Source: Clostridia bacterium
GTDB lineage: Bacteria; Bacillota; Clostridia; Oscillospirales; Acutalibacteraceae
Assembly (NCBI GenBank): GCA_900763035.1
Contig: CAAFIS010000268.1
Span: 1 to 9,673 of the forward strand
Length of the DNA stretch: 9,673 nucleotides
Direction of reading: 5' to 3'
Shown: positions 1 to 7,133 of the stretch, one piece after another
Position numbering within the stretch: the stretch's first letter is position 1
Layout of the letters: each line of letters opens with the position of its first letter
The notes under the pieces: model-generated
The model's database searches: none
Seen by the model: the letters and a program-made list of their open reading frames with translations, nothing else
Told to the model about the DNA's origin: nothing
Made by a program: the position numbers and the translations under genes

Positions 1-2864
1 AGTTGGATGCGAAATTGGCGAACGCCCGTCTGCAATATGAGGAGAGCGGAGAGAACATCGATGCCTTCGCCGAGGAGATCGAGCGGATCGCCATGGCGGC
101 GCAGGCGCTGGAGGTGCGGATGGACGAGGTCCGCCGCGCCGCGGCGGCGCTGGAGGCGCAGGCCGCCGAATGCGACAGCCGTGTGGCGGTGCTGGGCAAC
201 GACATTTTCCACAACACCGGCAACATCGACCGCATCCGCGGAGAGATCGAGGCGGCCGAGCAGGGCAAAGCCTCGATCGACGGGGATATCGCCGCCCGTA
301 TGGCGGACATCATGGCGCGGCGCGACATCGTGGCCGCGGCGGAGAGCGAGCAGCTGGCGCTGACCGGCCGCATGGAGGAGCTTGCCCGCAGCACCGACGA
401 AAAAAGCGGCAAGATCGAGGAGGTCTCGCAGGCGGCGAGCGCGCTGGCGCTGGAGCTGTCCGAAACGCGCGTGCGTGCCGTGACGAACGAGAGCACGCTG
501 GGCGAGATCACGCTGCGTTTAGGTCAGCTGGCCGAGGACAGCGCGCGCCGCACGCAGCAGGCCGAGAGCGCCGCCGCCGAGCTGCGCGAGAGCCGCGAAG
601 CGCTCTCGGCGTGCACCGAAAAGGCAGAGAGCCTGAAGAACACGGTATCCGGCTACGAATACCGCTATCAGAACCGTTTGGCGAAGCTTGCCAGCGCGAA
701 GGAAGCACTGGACGAGCAGACGCTGGACGCCGAGGAGAAGCAGCGCCGCGTGCGGATGCTGGAGGAGATGGAGCGCAGCCTTGACGGGTTCCAGCAAAGC
801 GTCAAGGCCGTGATCCGGCAAAGCGAGCGCGGGGCGCTGACCGGCATCCACGGCCCGGTGTCGCGCCTGATCCGTGCCGAGGCGGCCTATGCCTTGGCCG
901 TGGAAACGGCGCTGGGCGCGGCGGCGCAGAACATCGTGTGCGACCGCGAGGACGACGCGAAGCGAGGCATCGCTTTTTTGAAAGAAACGAAGGGCGGGCG
1001 AGCGACGTTTTTGCCGCTGGCGACGACGCGCGGCAACCGGCTGGCCGACGTGCCGAGGAACGATCCCGGCTTCGTCGGGTTGGCGTGCGACCTTGTGCAG
1101 TACGAGCCGCAGTACGAGGGCATCGCGATCAGCCTGCTGGGACGCACGGCCGTGGCGGTGGATCTGGACTATGCCGTGGCGATCGCCAGACGGCACGGCT
1201 ACAAGTTCCGCATCGTCACGCTGGACGGACAGGTGGTCAACGCCGGCGGCTCGCTGACCGGCGGATCGAGCATCCGCGGAGCGGGGCTGCTGTCCCGCCG
1301 GGCGGAGATCGAGCGGCTGGACGCCGAGGCGAAGGCGCTTGCCGGAAAGCTGGAGGAGGCGCGCGAGCAGTTTTGCCGGATGCAGCAGGACGTGGCGGCC
1401 GTCGAGGCACAGCTGACCGGCGCACGCGGCGAGCTGACCACGGCGCAGGAGGACCGCATCCGTCTGGAGGGCGAGGTGCGCCGCTTAGACGAGCAGGCGG
1501 CGCAGAGCCGTCAGGCCGCCGAGGCGGCCGCGGCCGAAACGGAGAGCCTGACCGCACGCGCCGCCGCGTGCCGCGAGCAGATCGCCGCGGCGCAGGAGCA
1601 CACCGCGAAGCTGAGCGAGCGGCAGCAGGCGCTGGAGCAAGAGCTTTCCGCTTTGACCGGCGGGCGGCAGCAGCTGTCCGCCGAGCGCGAGGCGATCGGC
1701 GAGCAGATCGCGCAGCAGCGGCTGACCGCGATCGGCGCGGAAAAAGAGATCGAAGGCTTCGAGAACGCGATCGCCGAGCTGCGCGCCAGACAGCAGGATC
1801 AGGCGGGACACCGTCTGCTGCTGGAGGGGCAGATCCGCGAGCTGACGGAAAAGAACGCACAGGTGGAGAACGAGATCGCGGCGCTGCGGCGGCAGGCTGC
1901 CGATCTGCGGCAGCAGGCCGCAGCCTCCGGCGAGAGCATCGCAGAATTGGTGAAGGAACGCACGGCGGGCGAGGCGCGGCAGACGCAGCTGCGCCAGCAG
2001 TCGCGCGATAAGACCGATGAACGCGCCAGACTTGGACAGGAGGTCGCCCGGCTGGAGGAAAAGAGCGCCGGGGTGAAAAAGGATGTCGACGATTTGACGC
2101 GCCGGTTGTACGAGGAATATGAGCTGACGCGCATGGAGGCGGAGGCGATCGCTCAGCCGATCGAGGACGCGGCCGCCGCGTCCCGCCGGGTGACGGAGCT
2201 GAAAAACAAGATCCGTGCCTTGGGCAGCGTCAATGTGGACGCGATCGAGGAGTATAAAGAGGTCAAAGAACGCTATGATTTCATGAAGGCACAGATCGAG
2301 GACGTGGAAAGCACGAAAAACGAGCTTACCCGTCAGATCGGCGAGCTGACCGCGCAGATGCGCGAGGTGTTCCTTGACCGCTTCAAGCAGATCAATTATC
2401 AGTACGGCATCGTGTTCGCGGAGCTGTTCGGCGGCGGGCGGGGCGAGCTGCGGCTGAGCGACCCGGAGGATATCTTAGGCTCCGGCATCGAGATGTTCAT
2501 CCAGCCGCCCGGCAAGGTGATCCTGAATCTGGAGGCGCTGTCCGGCGGCGAGAAAGCGCTGGCGGCCACGGCGCTGCTGTTTGCGATCTTGAAGGTGACG
2601 CCGTCGCCGTTCTGCGTGCTCGACGAGGTCGAGGCCGCGCTGGACGACGTCAACGTCGACCGCTATGCCGCCTATCTGCGCCGCATCTGCGACCGCAGCC
2701 AATTCATCGCGATCACGCACCGCCGCGGCACGATGGAGGAGGCGGACACGCTGTACGGCGTGACGATGCAGGAACGCGGCGTGTCCAAGCTGCTGGAGCT
2801 GCGCGCGAGCGAGGTGGAAGAAAAGCTCGGGCTGCGCTTCGACGGCGACGAAGGAAAAGCGTGA
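1..2864 (+). CDS. smc: Chromosome partition protein SMC, 5'-truncated by window edge
   Basis: SMC is the ATPase that, as a dimer with ScpA and ScpB, compacts and segregates the chromosome. The frame is open at the left edge (first full codon at 3). 953 residues are visible against about 1,190 for the family, so the N-terminal head with Walker A and the first part of the coil are missing. Visible order, numbered from base 3: Ala/Glu/Arg-rich coiled coil to about 275; hinge about 281-430 with the glycine motif VNAGGSLTGGS at 412-422; second coiled coil about 432-740; C-terminal ATPase head with ABC signature LSGGEK (846-851) and Walker B VLDEVEAALDD with catalytic D874/E875. It ends in TGA at 2862. 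ftsY follows after 13 nt, its ribosome binding site starting on the last base of the stop; smc-ftsY is a common Firmicutes pair. Nothing odd is seen in the visible part. Rad50/SbcC is excluded by the SMC-type hinge and head motifs. Confidence 0.96.
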   Translation, partial: LDAKLANARLQYEESGENIDAFAEEIERIAMAAQALEVRMDEVRRAAAALEAQAAECDSRVAVLGNDIFHNTGNIDRIRGEIEAAEQGKASIDGDIAARMADIMARRDIVAAAESEQLALTGRMEELARSTDEKSGKIEEVSQAASALALELSETRVRAVTNESTLGEITLRLGQLAEDSARRTQQAESAAAELRESREALSACTEKAESLKNTVSGYEYRYQNRLAKLASAKEALDEQTLDAEEKQRRVRMLEEMERSLDGFQQSVKAVIRQSERGALTGIHGPVSRLIRAEAAYALAVETALGAAAQNIVCDREDDAKRGIAFLKETKGGRATFLPLATTRGNRLADVPRNDPGFVGLACDLVQYEPQYEGIAISLLGRTAVAVDLDYAVAIARRHGYKFRIVTLDGQVVNAGGSLTGGSSIRGAGLLSRRAEIERLDAEAKALAGKLEEAREQFCRMQQDVAAVEAQLTGARGELTTAQEDRIRLEGEVRRLDEQAAQSRQAAEAAAAETESLTARAAACREQIAAAQEHTAKLSERQQALEQELSALTGGRQQLSAEREAIGEQIAQQRLTAIGAEKEIEGFENAIAELRARQQDQAGHRLLLEGQIRELTEKNAQVENEIAALRRQAADLRQQAAASGESIAELVKERTAGEARQTQLRQQSRDKTDERARLGQEVARLEEKSAGVKKDVDDLTRRLYEEYELTRMEAEAIAQPIEDAAAASRRVTELKNKIRALGSVNVDAIEEYKEVKERYDFMKAQIEDVESTKNELTRQIGELTAQMREVFLDRFKQINYQYGIVFAELFGGGRGELRLSDPEDILGSGIEMFIQPPGKVILNLEALSGGEKALAATALLFAILKVTPSPFCVLDEVEAALDDVNVDRYAAYLRRICDRSQFIAITHRRGTMEEADTLYGVTMQERGVSKLLELRASEVEEKLGLRFDGDEGKA

Positions 2865-2870
2865 AGGAGG
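2864..2870 (+). promoter_or_regulatory. Ribosome binding site of ftsY
   Basis: AAGGAGG begins on the last base of the smc stop codon. It lies 7 nt before ATG 2878 but only 4 nt before the in-frame GTG 2875, which favours the ATG. The overlap with the smc stop suggests translational coupling. Confidence 0.75.
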
Positions 2871-2877
2871 TTCGGTG

Positions 2878-3795
2878 ATGGGCTTTTTCAGTAAACTGGG
2901 CGAGGGGCTAAAAAAGACCCGCGACGCCCTGATGGGCTCCGTCAACGGGATGCTGCGCAGCTTTACGCGCATCGATGACGAATTGTTCGAGGAGCTGGAA
3001 GAAATACTGGTGATGGGCGATGTCGGTACGGTGACCGCCGGGCATCTGTGCGAGGCGCTGCGCCGTGAGGTCAAGGCGCAGGGCGTGACCGACCCCATGG
3101 CTATCCGCGAGCTGCTGCAGAAGCTCGTCGCCGAGATGCTCGACGGTGGGCAGGAGCTGCACATCGGCACGCGTCCGTCGGTCATCTTGGTGATCGGCGT
3201 CAACGGCGTGGGCAAGACCACCACGATCGGCAAATTGGCCGCCCGCCTGCGCGGCGAGGGCAAAAAGGTCGTGCTGGGCGCGGCGGACACGTTCCGCGCC
3301 GCGGCGATCGAGCAGCTGGAGATCTGGAGCGAACGCGCGGGCGCGGACATCGTGCGGCACGAGCAGGGGGCCGACCCCGCCGCCGTGGTGTTCGATGCCG
3401 TGGGTGCCGCGAAGGCGCGCGGCGCGGACGTCGTGATCTGCGACACGGCCGGGCGCCTGCACAACAAAAAGAACCTGATGGAGGAGCTGGCCAAGATCTC
3501 GCGCGTGATCGACCGAGAGCTGCCGGATGCCGATAAGGAGATCCTGCTGGTGGTGGATGCCACGACCGGGCAGAACGCCGTCAACCAAGCCAGACAGTTC
3601 AAGGAGGCGGCCGGGATCACCGGTATCGTGCTGACGAAATTGGACGGCACGGCGCGCGGCGGCGTGGTGCTCGCGATCCGCGAGGAGCTGCAGCTGCCGG
3701 TGAAATTCGTCGGTGTGGGCGAGGGCGTGGACGATCTGCAGCCCTTCGATCCCGTGCAGTTCGCTGCGGGACTGTTCCCGACCGACGACGAATAA
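2878..3795 (+). CDS. ftsY: Signal recognition particle receptor FtsY
   Basis: FtsY is the membrane-associated SRP receptor GTPase; it docks Ffh-ribosome-nascent chain complexes at the Sec translocon. The protein has 305 residues. The N-terminus (MGFFSKLGEGLKK...) is a short amphipathic helix of the kind that binds membrane, followed by the four-helix N domain to about residue 95. The SRP GTPase (G) domain shows P-loop GVNGVGKT (107-114), the DTFRAAAIEQL insertion-box motif, DTAGR (189-193) and TKLDG (from 253), and ends with the GVGE and DLQPFDP motifs. The C-terminal DDLQPFDP and the absence of an M domain separate it from Ffh; the short length and lack of flagellar context argue against FlhF. 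The long acidic A domain of E. coli FtsY is absent, as is usual in Firmicutes. ATG 2878 was chosen over GTG 2875 on ribosome binding site spacing. The usual ylxM-ffh neighbours do not follow. Confidence 0.97.
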   Translation: MGFFSKLGEGLKKTRDALMGSVNGMLRSFTRIDDELFEELEEILVMGDVGTVTAGHLCEALRREVKAQGVTDPMAIRELLQKLVAEMLDGGQELHIGTRPSVILVIGVNGVGKTTTIGKLAARLRGEGKKVVLGAADTFRAAAIEQLEIWSERAGADIVRHEQGADPAAVVFDAVGAAKARGADVVICDTAGRLHNKKNLMEELAKISRVIDRELPDADKEILLVVDATTGQNAVNQARQFKEAAGITGIVLTKLDGTARGGVVLAIREELQLPVKFVGVGEGVDDLQPFDPVQFAAGLFPTDDE

Positions 3796-3811
3796 CGATA
3801 GGAGAAAAGCT

Positions 3812-4108
3812 ATGCTGACGAGCAAACAACGCGCCTACCTGCGCGGTTTGGCGAATTCTTTAGATCCGATCCTTCATGCGGGCAAGGGCGGTATTTCCGA
3901 CGCGATGATCCGGCAGGCCGACGAGGCGCTGACTGCCCGCGAGATCCTGAAGGGGCGGGTGCTGGAGAGCGCGCCGGTCACGCCGCGCGAGCTGGCGGAG
4001 CAGATCGCCGCGGCGGTGAACGCCGAGGTGGTGCAGGTGATCGGGCGAACGTTCGTGCTGTTTCGGCAAAAGCCGAAGGACAGCCAGATCACGCTGCCGC
4101 GCGCCTGA
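3812..4108 (+). CDS. yhbY: CRS1/YhbY-type RNA-binding protein (YqeI family)
   Basis: A 98-residue single-domain protein of the CRM (CRS1-YhbY) fold. The family binds RNA and E. coli YhbY associates with pre-50S ribosomal particles, so a role in ribosome assembly is likely but inferred. The sequence starts MLTSKQRAYLRGLANSL, followed by the diagnostic glycine loop HAGKGGIS (the GxxG RNA-binding loop), a middle helix TAREILKGRVLE, and the C-terminal strand QVIGRTFVLFRQ, which matches the family's IGxxxVLYR ending. Length fits the family (about 95-105). The start at ATG 3812 has AGGAGA 6 nt upstream. It lies 16 nt after ftsY and 21 nt before nadD. The position directly before nadD, yqeK and rsfS is the conserved Firmicutes arrangement (yqeI-nadD-yqeK-yqeL in Bacillus). 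Confidence 0.93.
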   Translation: MLTSKQRAYLRGLANSLDPILHAGKGGISDAMIRQADEALTAREILKGRVLESAPVTPRELAEQIAAAVNAEVVQVIGRTFVLFRQKPKDSQITLPRA

Positions 4109-4117
4109 GCGCGGCGG
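4094..4117 (+). promoter_or_regulatory. GC-rich stem-loop across the yhbY stop, abutting the nadD ribosome binding site
   Basis: Bases 4096-4102 (GCCGCGC) can pair perfectly with 4109-4115 (GCGCGGC) around a 6-nt loop that ends in the yhbY stop TGA. One G-U and one further G-C pair extend the stem to 4094/4117 and into the first bases of the nadD ribosome binding site. There is no T-run, so it is not an intrinsic terminator. A role in coupling nadD translation to yhbY is inference; GC-rich DNA gives such stems by chance fairly often. Confidence 0.4.
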
Positions 4118-4122
4118 GGAGG
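4116..4122 (+). promoter_or_regulatory. Ribosome binding site of nadD
   Basis: GGGGAGG lies 7 nt before ATG 4130 and 4 nt before the in-frame GTG 4127. Spacing favours ATG 4130. The same GTG-ATG doublet occurs at ftsY. Confidence 0.7.
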
Positions 4123-4129
4123 CACGGTG

Positions 4130-5359
4130 ATGGCGAAAGGGAAAAAGACCGCGCTGTTCGGCGGCACGTTCGATCCGATCCACAGCGGGCATATCGAAAC
4201 GGCGCTGCTGCTGGCGGAAGCACTGTCGGTCGACGAGGTCATCCTGATGCCGACGAGCGTGCCGCCGCACAAGCTGCGCGCGCAGATGGCTTCCGGCGCC
4301 GACCGGCTGGCGATGTGCCGGCTGGCGGCCGCACCGTACCCCGAGCTGACGGTATCCGACCTGGAGCTGCGGCGCGGCGGGGCGAGCTTCACGGCGGACA
4401 CGCTGGCGGCGCTGGGCAAAGAACGGCCGGAGGACGAATGGTACCTGTTCACGGGGGCGGATATGTTCTGCACGCTGCGCACGTGGTATCATTTTGCCGA
4501 CATCGCGCGGCGGGCGGTGCTGTGCACCGTCCCGCGCGACGGGGTGGATGCCGCGCGGCTGCGCGCCTATGCCGACGCGCTGACCGCCGACGGCGCGCGC
4601 TGCTATGTGGCGCAGCAGGCGGTGACGCCCGTGTCTTCCACCGAGATCCGGGTGCGTGCGGCGGCGGGACGGCCGCTGACCGGGCTGGTCGATCCTGCGG
4701 TGGAGCGGTATATCCGGGAGAGCGGTCTGTATGGGCATGACACGCGAAAGGGGGACGACACGATGAGCGAACATACGACGGACGAGCAGTACAAGGCCAT
4801 ATTGCGCACGCGGCTGTCCGAGCGGCGGTATCACCACTCGCTATGTGTGGCGGACGAGGCGCGCAGACTGGCGCTGCGCTACGGCGGCGATTCGGACAAG
4901 GCGTACACCGCCGGGCTGCTGCACGACATTTTGAAGGACACCGATAAAACTTCGCAGTTGCAGATCCTTGACGATCTTGGTATACTGTTAAGTGACGTGG
5001 AACGCGCCGCGCCGAAGCTGTGGCACGCGATCGCCGGGGCGGCGTTCCTCGCGCAGATCCTGAAGATCGACGACGAGGAGATCGTGACCGCCGTGCGCTA
5101 TCACACGACCGGACGCGCCGGGATGGGGCTGCTGGAGCGGCTGCTGTTCGTGGCGGATTTCACCTCGGCCGACCGGGACTATCCCGACGTCGACGAGATC
5201 CGCCGCCGCGCGGATATCTCGCTGGAGGAAGCGATGCTGTACGGTATCGTCTACACGATCGGCGAGCTGACCGCCGGGCACCTGCCGGTGCATCCGGACA
5301 CGGTCGCGGCGTACAACGATCTTTTGCTGCATCCGGCCGGACGGCCGGACGAAGGCTGA
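4130..5359 (+). CDS. nadD-yqeK: NadD-YqeK fusion: nicotinate mononucleotide adenylyltransferase plus HD-domain Ap4A hydrolase
   Basis: One 409-residue frame with two complete cytoplasmic enzymes. Residues 1-211 are NadD, which joins ATP to nicotinate mononucleotide to give deamido-NAD. It shows the nucleotidyltransferase motif GGTFDPIHSGH (11-21), the middle motif VPPHK and SSTEIR (169-174), and ends normally with VERYIRESGLYG. After a linker of about 10 polar residues, residues 212-409 are YqeK, a family shown to hydrolyse diadenosine tetraphosphate symmetrically. Its HD-domain metal ligands are visible: H235 or H236 in YHHSL, H265-D266, a WHAIAG histidine, H325 in YHTTG and D343 in VADF. 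Both halves have normal length. In most relatives these are two adjacent genes; here no stop separates them, but ATG 4763 has its own ribosome binding site, so YqeK may also be made alone. A miscounted G in the run 4750-4754 is a real alternative (see findings). ATG 4130 chosen on spacing. Confidence 0.9.
   Translation: MAKGKKTALFGGTFDPIHSGHIETALLLAEALSVDEVILMPTSVPPHKLRAQMASGADRLAMCRLAAAPYPELTVSDLELRRGGASFTADTLAALGKERPEDEWYLFTGADMFCTLRTWYHFADIARRAVLCTVPRDGVDAARLRAYADALTADGARCYVAQQAVTPVSSTEIRVRAAAGRPLTGLVDPAVERYIRESGLYGHDTRKGDDTMSEHTTDEQYKAILRTRLSERRYHHSLCVADEARRLALRYGGDSDKAYTAGLLHDILKDTDKTSQLQILDDLGILLSDVERAAPKLWHAIAGAAFLAQILKIDDEEIVTAVRYHTTGRAGMGLLERLLFVADFTSADRDYPDVDEIRRRADISLEEAMLYGIVYTIGELTAGHLPVHPDTVAAYNDLLLHPAGRPDEG
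4747..4765 (+). promoter_or_regulatory. Internal ribosome binding site and start codon for yqeK
   Basis: AAAGGGGG (4747-4754) stands 8 nt before an in-frame ATG (4763-4765) at the exact junction of the NadD and YqeK domains. This is what a separate yqeK start would look like: translation from here would give a 198-residue YqeK, the family's normal size. The TGA at 4764-4766, one frame over, would form an ATGA stop/start overlap. Whether it is used cannot be told from sequence. Confidence 0.65.
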
Positions 5360-5371
5360 GGAGGCACGCAG

Positions 5372-6718
5372 ATGAACAAACGACCCGAAAAAGATCAGGT
5401 GAGCCTTGCCGGTGCCGCGCACGCCGCTGCGGGCAGATCCGCCGGCGGAGCGAAGGGCGGCGAGAAGCGGAAAAAGCGCAAGCGCGTCCCGATCGGGGCG
5501 ATCGTGCTGCTGAGCGTGGTGGCGGTGATCGCCGCCACGGCCGTGGGCGTCATGCTGTACAACAAGGCGAACGCCGGCCCGGCGCTGTCCGGGCGCGAGC
5601 TGGTGGAGTACACCTACACGCCGGACGACAAGCTGGACGAGGTGTCCTATTATCTGCTGGGCGTGACGGGCGAGAACTCGACCGACGTGATGGATATGCT
5701 GGCGGTGCTGTGCTTGGACCGCGACGGCAAGGCTGCGTCCGTCCTGCAGATCCCGGTATCGACGTGGATCGGCGACGACGGCAGTCATGCCGTGAAAACG
5801 ATCGGCGAGATCTGGGGCAAGCCGAAGCCGATCGACTGGTGCGAGACGTGCCGCCGCCGAGTGAAGGCCGACGAGATCGGCGGCGGCAAGCACACCTGCG
5901 GCACGGTGGTGACGACGCGCACCGGCTCGGCCTATACCGAGCTGATCGGCGTGATCAATGACCAGTACGGCCTACCGATCGACAACTATGTGGTCATCCC
6001 GCGCGCCGGGCTGATCCAGCTGATCGACGCGCTGGGTGGCGTGGATCTGAAGATCGAGAAGAAGATCACCGTCGGCGGCAAGGACTATGCCGCCGGGACG
6101 CAGGTGCTGCCGGGCGAGGCGGCGGTCTATTACGTGACGCAGTATAACTACGACGGCACGCCGAAGAGGGACCTTGCCCGCCTGGAGCGGCAGCGCGCGC
6201 TGCTGGCCGCGCTGCAGAGCCGTCTGTCCGGCTATAAGACCTCCGAGCTGTACAACACCGATGCCGACAAGGACGACGTGCTGTCCGGCCTGATGAGCGG
6301 GCGCAACCCCGTGCGCTATGACACGACGACCTTCGGCAAATCCCGCCTGTGCGGGCACGCCTCCGACGATTGGTCGAGCGGGATGCGCTACACGCAGCCG
6401 CTGGCCGAGTGGATGCACACGCTGGGCACGCTTTCGCCCGAGAACATCAAGTGCATGATCCTACCCGGTGTGCAGACGCGCGTCGGCGCGACGAACGTGT
6501 TCGCCCCGGTCAAGGAGGATCTGGTCAAGCTGTTGACCGAGTGCTTCGATCCGGCGGGCCTTGGCATCGACGAGAGCAAGGTGGCCATCGACGAGAAGGC
6601 GAAGGGCAAGAACGGCGATCCCAAAACGATCACGCTGGACACCGTGCTGGTGCCGCAGACCGCGCCGACCACCACGGCAGAGCCGACGACGACCGCAGCG
6701 GAGGGCGATGAAGGATGA
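5372..6718 (+). CDS. Divergent LytR-CpsA-Psr (LCP) family envelope protein with Cys-rich insert
   Basis: LCP proteins sit on the outer face of the membrane and transfer lipid-linked polymers (teichoic acid, capsule) to peptidoglycan. This one has 448 residues: a basic, Gly/Ala-rich cytoplasmic tail, a KRKKRKR stop-transfer stretch, one membrane segment (about 39-62), an LCP domain (about 95-285) and a Thr/Pro/Ala-rich C-terminal tail (about 428-448). Family marks are LPIDNYVVIPRAGL, DALGGVDL (219-226) and RDLARLERQ (266-274), plus an ILPG...NVFAP segment. Several usual active-site positions differ: PRDT is PVST (128-131) and the VRxR motif is VTQY (255-258). An insert before the conserved helix carries CxxC-x13-HxC (C157, C160, H174, C176). 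Start ATG 5372 has AGGAGG 7 nt upstream overlapping the yqeK stop; the end overlaps rsfS by 4 nt. An LCP gene between yqeK and rsfS is common in Clostridia. The family is clear; enzymatic activity is uncertain. Confidence 0.88.
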   Translation: MNKRPEKDQVSLAGAAHAAAGRSAGGAKGGEKRKKRKRVPIGAIVLLSVVAVIAATAVGVMLYNKANAGPALSGRELVEYTYTPDDKLDEVSYYLLGVTGENSTDVMDMLAVLCLDRDGKAASVLQIPVSTWIGDDGSHAVKTIGEIWGKPKPIDWCETCRRRVKADEIGGGKHTCGTVVTTRTGSAYTELIGVINDQYGLPIDNYVVIPRAGLIQLIDALGGVDLKIEKKITVGGKDYAAGTQVLPGEAAVYYVTQYNYDGTPKRDLARLERQRALLAALQSRLSGYKTSELYNTDADKDDVLSGLMSGRNPVRYDTTTFGKSRLCGHASDDWSSGMRYTQPLAEWMHTLGTLSPENIKCMILPGVQTRVGATNVFAPVKEDLVKLLTECFDPAGLGIDESKVAIDEKAKGKNGDPKTITLDTVLVPQTAPTTTAEPTTTAAEGDEG

Positions 6719-7095
6719 CGGAAGAACAGATCTTGGAAACGGCGGTGCGCACGCTGGACAGCCATAAAGCGGAGCATCTGCTGGTGCTGGATATCTCCGG
6801 GCTGACCTCGATCGCCGACCGGTTTTTGCTTGCGTCCGGTTCTTCCGCCGCGCAGGTGCGCGCACTGGCGGACTATCTGGAGGAGGCGCTGGGGCGCCTT
6901 GGTATCGCGCCGCGCCGCAGCAACGGCTATGCTGCGGGCGATTGGATCACGCTGGACTACGGCGATCTGATAGTGCATATCTTCCGTCGGGAGGTGCGGG
7001 CGTTCTACGATCTGGAGCACCTATGGTGCGACGCGCCCGCCGCGGATATCCGCGCGTGGCTGCTGCCGGACGGCGGCGATACACAGGAAGGATAA
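6715..7095 (+). CDS. rsfS: Ribosome silencing factor RsfS
   Basis: RsfS (YqeL/YbeB, DUF143 family) binds ribosomal protein uL14 on the large subunit and blocks joining to the small subunit, slowing translation in starvation or stationary phase. The 126-residue protein has the full family pattern: [21 protein letters not shown] near the N-terminus, [15 protein letters not shown] (76-90) and FYDLEHLW (97-104), followed by a short variable tail. Length is within the usual 110-130. The start ATG overlaps the LCP stop (ATGA at 6715-6718), and GGAGGG at 6700-6705 lies 9 nt upstream within the LCP gene, so translation is probably coupled to LCP. It sits in its conserved place after nadD/yqeK and before leuS. 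One small deviation: the family's usual EG in the middle of the domain is NG here (SNGYAAGDW). Confidence 0.96.
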   Translation: MTEEQILETAVRTLDSHKAEHLLVLDISGLTSIADRFLLASGSSAAQVRALADYLEEALGRLGIAPRRSNGYAAGDWITLDYGDLIVHIFRREVRAFYDLEHLWCDAPAADIRAWLLPDGGDTQEG

Positions 7096-7103
7096 AGTCG
7101 ACA

Positions 7104-7120
7104 GGGCGGTGCGGCCGCCC
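7104..7120 (+). promoter_or_regulatory. Hairpin in the rsfS-leuS gap
   Basis: GGGCGG (7104-7109) pairs with CCGCCC (7115-7120) around a 5-nt loop TGCGG. It fills much of the 47-nt gap. No T-run follows, so it is not an intrinsic terminator. It ends 7 nt before the leuS ribosome binding site. An mRNA-processing, stability or initiation role is possible but inferred. The gap is too short for a T-box leader. Confidence 0.4.
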
Positions 7121-7127
7121 GAGAGAT

Positions 7128-7133
7128 AAGGAG
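7128..7133 (+). promoter_or_regulatory. Ribosome binding site of leuS
   Basis: AAGGAG lies 9 nt before ATG 7143 but only 3 nt before ATG 7137. Spacing therefore picks ATG 7143 (protein starting MTRYDP). The other start would add just two residues. Confidence 0.75.

Noticed and set aside
938..2011. 357-codon plus-strand open frame inside smc
   Set aside because: Extremely Arg/Gly-rich product of the wrong frame of a GC-rich coiled-coil gene.
1..2250. Internal repeats in smc suggesting a tandem repeat
   Set aside because: The recurring GAGCTG/GCCGAG-like words reflect Ala/Glu/Leu codons in coiled coil, with no fixed period at DNA level.
2475..3650. 391-codon minus-strand open frame opposite ftsY and the smc end
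   Set aside because: Ser/Arg/Ala-rich with no domain; antisense shadow of two certain genes.
3713..3811. Longer yhbY starting within ftsY
   Set aside because: The added part is the shadow of the ftsY 3' end; ATG 3812 has a good ribosome binding site and gives the family's normal length.
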